DNA of 64,000 nucleotides. Origin: Alphaproteobacteria bacterium. Its GTDB lineage: Bacteria > Pseudomonadota > Alphaproteobacteria > Micavibrionales > Micavibrionaceae. A program made the translations under genes and the position numbers. The notes beneath the pieces were generated by a model, which was not told the DNA's origin, made no database searches, and worked only from the letters and a program-made list of their open reading frames with translations. Shown here in pieces: positions 44,080 to 53,748 of this stretch. Numbering within the stretch: position 1 is the stretch's first letter; every line of letters begins with the position of its first letter. The stretch covers positions 1-64,000 of the forward strand of contig JANQRF010000003.1 of NCBI GenBank assembly GCA_028289285.1, given 5' to 3'.

Positions 44080-46083
44080 ATGGATTCTGAATCTAATTCA
44101 GATATGGCAAGCCCTGCTTTAAAGCCTGAAACGCTGGACCGGATTGACAAGCTTTTGGTGCAGCACGAATGGAAAGGCGTCCAGCGCGGCCTGTTTTCTA
44201 TTCAAGACCTGAAAACTGTGCGTGCTTTATTGCAGGAGTTGGCCGGCTGGCTAGAGCAGAATAAACCTGATTTTATGGCGCCGCCGTTTGATCCGGCAAA
44301 ACGCTATGATGAAAAAACCGTTTTATGCATTGCGTATGTGGATCATATTAAATGTGCAAACGGTAAAAAACCTGCTGCGGCCCTGCAGGCTTTTTTCAAC
44401 TCCCACCTGGCGGATAAATATTCGCATCTGCATATATTGCCGCATTTTCCCTCTCCGGTGATTCACGAGGATGTTGACGGCCCGGCGGCGCGCGCCGATG
44501 GCGGATTTGAAGCGATGAGCTATAAAATGGATGAAGCCTATGGCACGCCTGAAGACCTCCAGGCAGTTCAAGGCGGGTTGATGTTTGATTTCGTGCTCAA
44601 TCATTTATCCGTACACGGGGAGTGGTTTCAGAAATTTTTAAATGACGAGCCGGGCTATGAGGATTTCTTTGTAACCCTGCCTGAGGAAAAGTTGAAAGAG
44701 CTTGATCTGACGCCTGTCTTCCGTCCGCGCGAACATTATCCGGTTGTGACGTTTGAAAATGACAAAGGCGAGCGTAAGCATGTCTGGTGCACATTCAGTG
44801 AAACGCAGGCGGATTTGAATGTAAAAAATCCGAGAGTTTTTTGTGCACTTTTGGAAGCGCTGGTCAAAGACTTTATCGGGCAGGGGGCAAGCTGGGTCCG
44901 TCTGGATGCAATCGGTTATCTGGTCAAGATGCTGGGCCTGAATGAGAAAGAAGCGCTGACAAATTGTTTTGGCTTGAAAGAAACGCACAATGTTTTAAAA
45001 GCGCTCAATGCCTATCTGGCCGATATTGCTCCGCAAGTGACACTCGTGCCCGAAGTAAATGCCACAACGGATGTTCTTGAAACCTATTACGGTGAGCATA
45101 ATGATGAAGGACATCTGGTCTATGATTTCCCATCCGCGCCTGTATCCGTTTACGCAATTTACCGCCAGGATGCACGCGCGGTGTTGCAATGGGCAGAGCA
45201 CAGGGCGCAAAATCCGGACTGGATTGGCCTGTCCTTTACAAATTCGCATGACGGGATCGGTGTTTTGCCGATGGCCGATGTGCCTGATACGGAAGAAGGT
45301 CAAAGCGCTCTGGATTTCCTGCTGCATCAGATCGAACGGCGCGGCGGCGGCATTAATTACAAAAGTAAAATTGTCGACGGCCAGACAATCCGCGTGCCGT
45401 ATGAAGCCTGTATTACATGGCTTCAGGCTATTCTTTCACCGCCTGAATCGGCGGCCTTACGCGGGGACCGGATGGAAGACAGGCAGTTCACAGCTGCGCT
45501 TGATAGATTCATGGCATCGCAGTCTTTTATTTATTCCGCCCCGCATTGCGTGCCTGCCGATTATATGGGGGTCACTTGCGCGCAGTTAAATGATGAAGCG
45601 CTTTATGAAATGGCCGGGCACCGGCGTAACAAAAATCGCGGTGTTGTGAATGCGCAGGAATTTGACCGTGCTTTAAACGATCCGCAAAGCCAGTATGATC
45701 ATTTGCGCCGTGCCATCTATCAGCGCAAAAAAGCCATGATTGATGCGCGCCGCGTACACCGGGCCTTTAGTCCGTATGCGGCGTGTATGGTGGATATTGT
45801 CACCGGACAGGGGTCTGGTGTTTCGGCAGATCCGGCCAAAGCGGCCCGCCCTGTTTTCTCTGTGTTGCGCGAAGATCCGGACGGGCAATATGATATTGTC
45901 TGCATGACCAATTGCAGCGAGAGCCAGCAGACCGTCATGATTAAAAGCGATTATTACGCCATGATGGCCGGGCGCAAGGTCGTAGATATTTTAGATGATC
46001 ACAAGCCGTACCTCATGGATAAGCACGGCCCGTCCTTTACACTTGAACCTTATCAGGTCATGTGGGTACGGATTGAAAATTAA
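44080..46083 (+). CDS. GH13 sucrose-phosphorylase-like enzyme
   Basis: The 667-residue protein has a GH13 TIM barrel related to subfamily 18 (sucrose, sucrose-6-phosphate and glucosylglycerate phosphorylases). The nucleophile is Asp276 (VRLDAIGY), the acid/base Glu325 (VPEVN) and the third carboxylate Asp391 (NSHDGIG). A C-terminal beta domain follows. Such enzymes reversibly phosphorolyse alpha-glucosides to glucose 1-phosphate. The variable loop after Asp276 lacks the usual WKE-GT-C pattern, so acceptor specificity is open. ATG 44080 has AGGA 7 nt upstream; an ATG at 44053 is also in frame. No sugar transporter or regulator is adjacent. Confidence 0.82.
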   Translation: MDSESNSDMASPALKPETLDRIDKLLVQHEWKGVQRGLFSIQDLKTVRALLQELAGWLEQNKPDFMAPPFDPAKRYDEKTVLCIAYVDHIKCANGKKPAAALQAFFNSHLADKYSHLHILPHFPSPVIHEDVDGPAARADGGFEAMSYKMDEAYGTPEDLQAVQGGLMFDFVLNHLSVHGEWFQKFLNDEPGYEDFFVTLPEEKLKELDLTPVFRPREHYPVVTFENDKGERKHVWCTFSETQADLNVKNPRVFCALLEALVKDFIGQGASWVRLDAIGYLVKMLGLNEKEALTNCFGLKETHNVLKALNAYLADIAPQVTLVPEVNATTDVLETYYGEHNDEGHLVYDFPSAPVSVYAIYRQDARAVLQWAEHRAQNPDWIGLSFTNSHDGIGVLPMADVPDTEEGQSALDFLLHQIERRGGGINYKSKIVDGQTIRVPYEACITWLQAILSPPESAALRGDRMEDRQFTAALDRFMASQSFIYSAPHCVPADYMGVTCAQLNDEALYEMAGHRRNKNRGVVNAQEFDRALNDPQSQYDHLRRAIYQRKKAMIDARRVHRAFSPYAACMVDIVTGQGSGVSADPAKAARPVFSVLREDPDGQYDIVCMTNCSESQQTVMIKSDYYAMMAGRKVVDILDDHKPYLMDKHGPSFTLEPYQVMWVRIEN

Positions 46084-46091
46084 ATCAATCC

Positions 46092-47324
46092 TTATCCGAT
46101 CACCGTATCCAGCCGTTTAATGGCCTCATCCATCTTGTCTTCGGAAACAGCGTAGCATAAGCGCAGCCAACCGCTGCAGCACTTGCCGAAGGCACAGCCT
46201 GGGGCGAGGGACAGGGCGGCCTCATCAATCAGCCTTTTGGCCAGGGACAAGCAGTCCGGTTCGCCTTCGACTTTAAAGAAACTATAAAAAGTCGCCTCTG
46301 ACGGCGGCCAGAGAATATTGCCCTTACTGTCAAAATAGGCGCGGAGCTTATCCCGGTTGATCTTCCAGAGTTTCAGTTGATCGGCGATAAACGCTTCTCC
46401 GTGGCGAAGCGATTCAATTGACCCGTACTGGGCGTATGTGGGCGGGCCCATATTATCGTACAGGGCGATATCGCGGATCACGCTTTCGCTTTCCGCCAGT
46501 CCGACCAGCCAGCCAAGCCGCCAGCCCGTCATGGCGTACGACTTTGAAAAGCTGTTCACACTAAACAAACGGTCGTGCGGTTCACAGATTTCCAAAAAGC
46601 TCGGCGCGTACGGCCGGTCATAGGTCAGCCGGTGATAGACCTCATCGGCGATAATCCAGATATTCCGGTCCCGGGCGAACTCCAAAACCTCTTTCATCTC
46701 ATGCTCGGGCATAATCCAGCCCGTCGGATTAGACGGGGACACGATAAGAATAGCCTTGGTTTTAGTGGTGCAGGCGTCAAAGAGCTTTTCCAGATCCAGC
46801 TGCCAGCCTTTTTCCTGCGCTTCGAGCGGAACCTGCACGATTTTGGACTGGGTAAGTTCCACCGCTCCAAGCAGGTTTTTCCAGATCGGAGTCACGGCGA
46901 CCACTTCATCGCCTTCTTCGAGGATCGAGGTAAGCGCCAAGTGCATCGCCGTCGTACCGGAGCCCGTCGCAAAAATCCGGCTGGTGGGCAGGCTGATGCC
47001 CATCAGGTGCTCATAATAATTAGCGATTTCCTGGCGTAATTCAGGGACACCAAGTGCTGGCGCGTAAAAGGTTTTGCCGTCCTGAAGCGCTTTATAGGCC
47101 GCATCGGCGATAAAATCAGGCGTTTTGCAACTGCCTTCGCCCTGCGCGAGGGAAATCACACCCTCTCGCTGCCAGCCATAGCGGAGCATCTGCGCCCCCT
47201 GATTGGGGGACAGCCGCTCTAATACAGAGCGGAAATGCATTTCTTCAAGCTGGTCTGGCGTCTTATGTTTCATCGTCATATTTGGTCCGGGCGACATATC
47301 ACCCGGCTGCATGCCTTGTCTCAT
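46092..47324 (-). CDS. Class I/II pyridoxal phosphate aminotransferase
   Basis: The 410-residue fold-type I aminotransferase has the SPSNPTGWI loop, the D-E-V-Y-H strand and the PLP-lysine motif FSKSYAMTGWRLGW. The conserved Arg binding the substrate carboxylate is present in the C-terminal WLRLCYAV. The group includes aspartate, arginine-pyruvate and N-succinyldiaminopimelate aminotransferases; the substrate cannot be fixed. ATG 47324 lies 9 nt after AGGTG; a GTG 12 nt earlier is in frame. It ends convergently 8 bp from the GH13 gene. Confidence 0.88.
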   Translation of the reverse strand: MRQGMQPGDMSPGPNMTMKHKTPDQLEEMHFRSVLERLSPNQGAQMLRYGWQREGVISLAQGEGSCKTPDFIADAAYKALQDGKTFYAPALGVPELRQEIANYYEHLMGISLPTSRIFATGSGTTAMHLALTSILEEGDEVVAVTPIWKNLLGAVELTQSKIVQVPLEAQEKGWQLDLEKLFDACTTKTKAILIVSPSNPTGWIMPEHEMKEVLEFARDRNIWIIADEVYHRLTYDRPYAPSFLEICEPHDRLFSVNSFSKSYAMTGWRLGWLVGLAESESVIRDIALYDNMGPPTYAQYGSIESLRHGEAFIADQLKLWKINRDKLRAYFDSKGNILWPPSEATFYSFFKVEGEPDCLSLAKRLIDEAALSLAPGCAFGKCCSGWLRLCYAVSEDKMDEAIKRLDTVIG

Positions 47325-47539
47325 GGCATTTCTCACCTTTCAATATCTTTCTTAATATTTCGTTTTTAAGGGGATTTTAAACGGGGCGCGCGGCTCTTGC
47401 GCTATAAGCGATCATTATGCGGGCGTACCCGCCGCACACGCGGCTGCGGCAAGCGCAGCAGATGACTGAAGAAAAACTGTGTCTTTGATAGACGTCATGA
47501 TTTTAAATTCGCATGAAAGCTTATTGCTGACAAGTATTA

Positions 47540-48355
47540 TTATGAATCTGCCGTAAATCCCCTGACATACGGGGCGACATGCGGCTGATTAAATTTTTTA
47601 ACGTCCCGTATAAATTTTTCGAGGATTTCGATTTCATTTGCTATGTTCTCCCCAAATGCCTGCGCGGCTGCAAAATCTTCCCGAACCTGATCCACAAAAA
47701 CGGTTAAGGAGGCCTGGCTCATTAAGGGTAAATTAGAGGCTTGCTGATCAATTGTCTCAACCTCTTGTGTAATGCTATCCATCATATTGCGGACATCACG
47801 GATGAGTGTCGTAATATAACTTTGAGTATCCCGGGCATATTGTAAAACAGGGTCTTCGATGGCACCTGATTTCTCGCCTTTGTAGTCCTCCGCGCTCATT
47901 TCTATGTCGCGTTCATTTAATCTCGACCAAACCTGCCAATGATTACGATAGTCTTTTTCAGTAATTTTTCCTTTTAATCTTGTCATCAAAAGCTGAGCGG
48001 AATATTCCCGCGCCGTATCGAAGGCGTTTCTCTCATTCATAATTTGAATTTCAGTGTAACTTTGATCAGGACTATCTTCTTCTTCAAATGTTTCTCTGTA
48101 GGTAATCAGAAGGTCCATACGTTCAAGCAGCAGACGCATTTGAGTAAGCGTATTTTTCACAATAGCAATATTGTTTTTGATCCGTAATTGATCAATGTCC
48201 GAAGCTAATTTGCTGACAAGATGAAGCGTTGCAGATGCATTTTCCTTTTCCTGCGGTTTCTGGCTGAGCGTGTTTTCAGCGCTTTCCAGGGCGGCATGAA
48301 ATGCTTCGCTTTGCTGCAGTAAATAGTCTTTTAATTCTTGAGATTTTTTCGGCAT
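47540..48355 (-). CDS. Unknown helical protein, 271 aa
   Basis: A hydrophilic, almost wholly helical protein with Glu/Gln/Arg heptad-like stretches (about 10-100 and 175-260) suggesting coiled coil. No signal peptide, membrane segment or catalytic motif, and no family recognised. It is AT-rich relative to neighbours. The promoter box shares a 13-bp word with the one of the HExxH gene, and like that gene it lies immediately after a host gene stop codon in the same direction. The 47337-47539 gap below it holds only a GCGGG-CGTA-CCCGC hairpin; no tRNA or other gene. Confidence 0.65.
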   Translation of the reverse strand: MPKKSQELKDYLLQQSEAFHAALESAENTLSQKPQEKENASATLHLVSKLASDIDQLRIKNNIAIVKNTLTQMRLLLERMDLLITYRETFEEEDSPDQSYTEIQIMNERNAFDTAREYSAQLLMTRLKGKITEKDYRNHWQVWSRLNERDIEMSAEDYKGEKSGAIEDPVLQYARDTQSYITTLIRDVRNMMDSITQEVETIDQQASNLPLMSQASLTVFVDQVREDFAAAQAFGENIANEIEILEKFIRDVKKFNQPHVAPYVRGFTADS

Positions 48356-48361
48356 CGAGAA

Positions 48362-48389
48362 ACTATAGGCCGAAACTAAATTATGTCAA
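48362..48389 (-). promoter_or_regulatory. TTGACATAAT promoter of the helical protein
   Basis: TTGACA (48389-48384), a 16-nt spacer and TATAGT (48367-48362) make a strong sigma70-type promoter. Transcription is predicted to begin at or within 1-2 nt of the A of ATG 48355, so the message would be leaderless. Confidence 0.65.
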
Positions 48390-48394
48390 TAAAA

Positions 48395-50347
<1,953 letters not shown>

Positions 50348-50431
50348 ATTTTTTGCCTTTAATGTCATGTAACGCTTTTGAAATTTAACACGAATATATA
50401 AGCTATAAACCAAAACCATAAGGAGATGGAT

Positions 50432-50842
50432 ATGAAATTTTTTCTCGCGGCGCTGATAGCGCTTTTTGCATTCACAGGTGTGAGCACGCTTCATCCGGCC
50501 CAGGCAGAAGAAATGCACAAGACACAAATCGTTGTGTTTTATTCTGATAAATGCGGGACTTGTAAAATTCTCGATCCCAAAATGAAAGAGGCGATGGGCC
50601 TGTTAAATGACAGCAAGATCGAGGTTGTGAAGTTCGATTTTTCAACTGAAGAAACCAAAGCCGCCTCTGTGGCGCTGGCTGAAGAAAAAGGCCTGAGCGC
50701 GCTTTATAACAGCTTTGCGCCGAAAACCGGTCTTGTACAAATTCTGGATAAAGACGGACAAATTGCAGGCGAGCTCAAACGCGATGATACGGTTGCAGAT
50801 ATCGCGTCTAAAATCGTTTCTGTTGTCGCTGCAAACAGCTAA
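50432..50842 (+). CDS. Periplasmic thioredoxin-fold protein (CGTC)
   Basis: The 136-residue protein has a signal peptide (about 1-25, ending AQA) and a thioredoxin-like domain with the redox pair Cys41-Gly-Thr-Cys44. The CGTC motif and short length resemble periplasmic electron carriers rather than disulfide oxidases. AAGGAG at 50420-50425 places the start at ATG 50432; ATG 50426 overlaps it. It leads a three-gene thiol-redox cluster, 22 bp before the DsbD-like gene, and could receive electrons from it. Confidence 0.8.
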   Translation: MKFFLAALIALFAFTGVSTLHPAQAEEMHKTQIVVFYSDKCGTCKILDPKMKEAMGLLNDSKIEVVKFDFSTEETKAASVALAEEKGLSALYNSFAPKTGLVQILDKDGQIAGELKRDDTVADIASKIVSVVAANS

Positions 50843-50864
50843 ATAAAATAAAGGCCTCCTTCAC

Positions 50865-53021
50865 ATGAAAAAACATCTTTTTGTTTTCTGGATTATGGCG
50901 TCCCTCCTGGCGGGGGCCTTTTTTATTGCGCCGGACCGCGCTTTTGCAATGGAAGGTGCGACAACTCTGATAGCGCCGCAGGTATCGCAGCCCGCTGAAG
51001 AGCCTGAAAAATATGTTTCCGTGCAGCTTATTGCTGACCAAACGCAGGGGCTGACAGGCGAGGAAACAATCACGCTCGGGATCGTCCAGCGCATTGCGCC
51101 GGGCTGGCATATTTATTGGAAAAATCCGGGCGATTCAGGCGCAGCTGCTGAAGTTGAATGGAATGCACCGGACACATTTATCTTTTCAGATCTTGAATGG
51201 CCGGTGCCAAAGAAACTGCCTTTCGGCCCGCTGATGAATTTCGGCTATGAGAATATAGCAACGAATTTTGTAACACTTACTTTGCCTGAAAATATTCCGC
51301 CCATGCCGTTTCAAATCGGCATGAATATTGATCTTTTGGTCTGTGAAGAAATCTGTATCCCGGAAAGTCATCAAGCATCCATCGTCCTAAATGGAACTGT
51401 GCCGCCGTCTGCAGAAATCATGGAAGAGATGCGCAATAGTTTTCCATCTGATAAAGGATGGGATGCGGCCTATAGTACGCGCGGCAGTAATTTTATTTTG
51501 TCTGTGACCGTCGCTGAAGGGGAAAGCCTGCAAGGGGCAAAAGATTTTGAACTGTTTCCTGAAGAGTGGGGCCTGATTGAAAACGTCGCTGAGTCTTCTG
51601 CAAATATTGACGGTAATGTCCTGACGATTACACAAGCGCATGGTGAGCGCGATTTTAGTGAAGTACCAATGAGCAAAATGGTTATTCGCTATACGGACGG
51701 GCAGAATATTCCGCGCGGGGTCCGCGTATCGGCCATGCTGGAAGGAGCTTCAGCTTCAGATATTGCAAAGGCGGACGGCGCATCTGTTGATATTTTCCTG
51801 TGGCAAGCTTTGCTGTTTGCTGTGCTTGGCGGACTTATTTTAAATCTCATGCCGTGCGTGTTCCCGGTGCTCTCTATGAAAGCGCTGAGCTTGTGCAAGC
51901 TGAAAGACAAGGAAGAAGCCAAAGCGCGTCTCTCCGGGCTTGCCTATACGGCAGGTGTGCTCGTGAGTTTTGCAGTAATTGCGGGCGCCTTGCTGGCCTT
52001 TAAGGCTGCAGGGGCGGAGATCGGCTGGGGCTTTCAGCTTCAAAATCCGTTTGTGATTAGTCTGCTGGCAACCTTGCTGTTTGTGATCGGGCTTAACTTG
52101 GCCGGGCTGTTTGACTTTTCAGGGCGCTTTGCAGGGATCGGCTCTTCGCTGGTTCAAAAAGAAGGGGCGAGCGGGTCATTCTTTACAGGTGTTCTCGCGA
52201 CGCTGGTGGCGACGCCCTGTACGGCGCCGTTTATGGGAGTTGCGATGGGCTTTGCCCTGACACAGCCAGCGCTGATTTCCATGAGCGTGTTTTTGATGCT
52301 CGGGTTTGGATTGGCGCTGCCTTACTTGCTTTTAGCTTATATCCCGGCGCTGCGCCATGTGCTGCCAAAACCGGGCCCGTGGATGGAGCGGTTTAAAGAA
52401 CTTCTTGCCTTCCCGATGTTTGCGTCCGCCGCCTGGCTGGTCTGGGTCTTATCCCAGCAGGCCGGGTCAATAGGTGTGCTCATTCTGTTGATGGTGTTTG
52501 TGGCGCTGGCCTTTGCCATCTGGACCTTTAAAAACCTGGCCGCGCAAGGGGCGCTACGCTGGATTGGCCTGAGCGCCGCCATTATCGCCCTGATTTTTTC
52601 CGCCTTTTGCCTGTCCAGCCTGCATGGGGGAATGATGGTACCGGGCCAGAGCGCCGGCGCAGATCAAAACTGGGAAAGCTTTTCCGAGCCTGTTTTGGAA
52701 GGCTATTTAGAGGATGGCTATCCGGTCTTTGTGAATATGACGGCAGCCTGGTGCATTACCTGTAAGGTCAATGAACGTATTGCGCTGGATACGAACGCCA
52801 CGCGCAAACTCTTTGAAACGCGCGGAATTAAATATCTCAAAGGGGACTGGACCAATCAGGACCCGGAGATTACAAAATATCTGGATCGCTATGGACGAAC
52901 CGGTGTTCCGCTCTATGTGTATTATGGCCCGCGTGATGAAAATGGCGCGCGCCCGGAGCCGAAATTGCTCCCGCAGATCCTGACACCTGCCATTGTTGAA
53001 GGTGAAATTACAGGATCTTAA
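50865..53021 (+). CDS. DsbD/ScsB-like thiol:disulfide interchange protein
   Basis: The 718-residue membrane reductase moves electrons from cytosolic thioredoxin to the periplasm. After a signal peptide comes an N-terminal domain of ~280 residues with a CEEIC pair, then eight membrane helices with the key cysteines in LMPCVFPVLSMK and ATPCTAPFMG, and a C-terminal thioredoxin domain with AAWCITCK (Cys630, Cys633). The large N-terminal domain is of ScsB type rather than E. coli DsbD. Likely partners are the flanking thioredoxin-fold and redoxin proteins. Confidence 0.9.
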   Translation: MKKHLFVFWIMASLLAGAFFIAPDRAFAMEGATTLIAPQVSQPAEEPEKYVSVQLIADQTQGLTGEETITLGIVQRIAPGWHIYWKNPGDSGAAAEVEWNAPDTFIFSDLEWPVPKKLPFGPLMNFGYENIATNFVTLTLPENIPPMPFQIGMNIDLLVCEEICIPESHQASIVLNGTVPPSAEIMEEMRNSFPSDKGWDAAYSTRGSNFILSVTVAEGESLQGAKDFELFPEEWGLIENVAESSANIDGNVLTITQAHGERDFSEVPMSKMVIRYTDGQNIPRGVRVSAMLEGASASDIAKADGASVDIFLWQALLFAVLGGLILNLMPCVFPVLSMKALSLCKLKDKEEAKARLSGLAYTAGVLVSFAVIAGALLAFKAAGAEIGWGFQLQNPFVISLLATLLFVIGLNLAGLFDFSGRFAGIGSSLVQKEGASGSFFTGVLATLVATPCTAPFMGVAMGFALTQPALISMSVFLMLGFGLALPYLLLAYIPALRHVLPKPGPWMERFKELLAFPMFASAAWLVWVLSQQAGSIGVLILLMVFVALAFAIWTFKNLAAQGALRWIGLSAAIIALIFSAFCLSSLHGGMMVPGQSAGADQNWESFSEPVLEGYLEDGYPVFVNMTAAWCITCKVNERIALDTNATRKLFETRGIKYLKGDWTNQDPEITKYLDRYGRTGVPLYVYYGPRDENGARPEPKLLPQILTPAIVEGEITGS

Positions 53022-53059
53022 AATAGTTTTATCAACCTAACCATCATGGAGGAAAAGTG

Positions 53060-53671
53060 ATGACCAAATCATTTCTAACCATTGCAATCGCAGCGTTTAC
53101 GCTGATTGCCTGTCTGCCGCAAAGCCATGCGGAAGTCGCTGTCGGGGAAGCTGTCCCGGAATTTACGGTGACGGATTCAAAAGGCGTGACGCACAACCTG
53201 TCTGACTTTAAAGGCAAGAATATCGTGCTGGAATGGCACAATCCGGAATGCCCGTATGTGGTTAAACATTATGAACCTAAAAACATGCAGGGCCTGCAGG
53301 AAAAATATACAGGTCAGGATGTTATCTGGCTAACGATTAACTCCGGCGCAGAAGGCAAGCAAGGTCATGTAACCGCTGAAGAAGCCAATGCTATGAAAGA
53401 AGAAAAAGGTATTAAGTCTACGGCGTACATCGTTGATGCAAGCGGAGAGGTTGGCAAATTATTCGGTGCAAAAACCACGCCGCACATGTTTGTCATCGAC
53501 GGCGAAGGTAACTTAGCCTATGCAGGCGCGATTGACAGCGATTCCAGCTTTAAGTCCGAGAAGATTGAAGGCGCAACAAACTATGTTGCAGCAGCTTTGG
53601 ATTCTCTGGCGGCGGGCGAGCCAATTGAAGTGGCCAGTACGAAGCCTTATGGCTGCTCTGTGAAATACTAA
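53060..53671 (+). CDS. Secreted redoxin-family protein
   Basis: The 203-residue protein has a signal peptide (about 1-24, SHA) and a peroxiredoxin/TlpA-like fold: VGEAVPEFTVTDSKGVTHNLSDFKGKNIVLEWHNPECPYV, cis-Pro TTPHMFVIDGEG. The active-site region is CPYVVKHY, one Cys instead of a CxxC pair, as in a group of exported thioredoxin-family proteins of unknown role. ATG 53060 follows GGAGG by about 8 nt. Cluster position suggests it takes reducing power from the DsbD-like protein. Confidence 0.82.
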   Translation: MTKSFLTIAIAAFTLIACLPQSHAEVAVGEAVPEFTVTDSKGVTHNLSDFKGKNIVLEWHNPECPYVVKHYEPKNMQGLQEKYTGQDVIWLTINSGAEGKQGHVTAEEANAMKEEKGIKSTAYIVDASGEVGKLFGAKTTPHMFVIDGEGNLAYAGAIDSDSSFKSEKIEGATNYVAAALDSLAAGEPIEVASTKPYGCSVKY

Positions 53672-53689
53672 AATATATAAAGAGATAAA

Positions 53690-53725
53690 AAAAACCGCTT
53701 CCTGTTTTAGGAGGCGGTTTTTTTT
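53690..53725 (+). terminator. Terminator after the redox cluster
   Basis: AAACCGCTTCC pairs with GGAGGCGGTTT (one G-T wobble), 7-nt loop, followed by T8. Preceding A8 makes it bidirectional, so it also serves the convergent GGDEF-EAL gene. Confidence 0.9.
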
Positions 53726-53748
53726 ATGTGTGTGGCAGAAATTTTTTC

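Noticed and set aside
47337..47539. tRNA or small RNA in the gap below the helical protein gene
   Set aside because: There is a small GCGGG/CCCGC hairpin, but no cloverleaf, T-loop or terminator was found.
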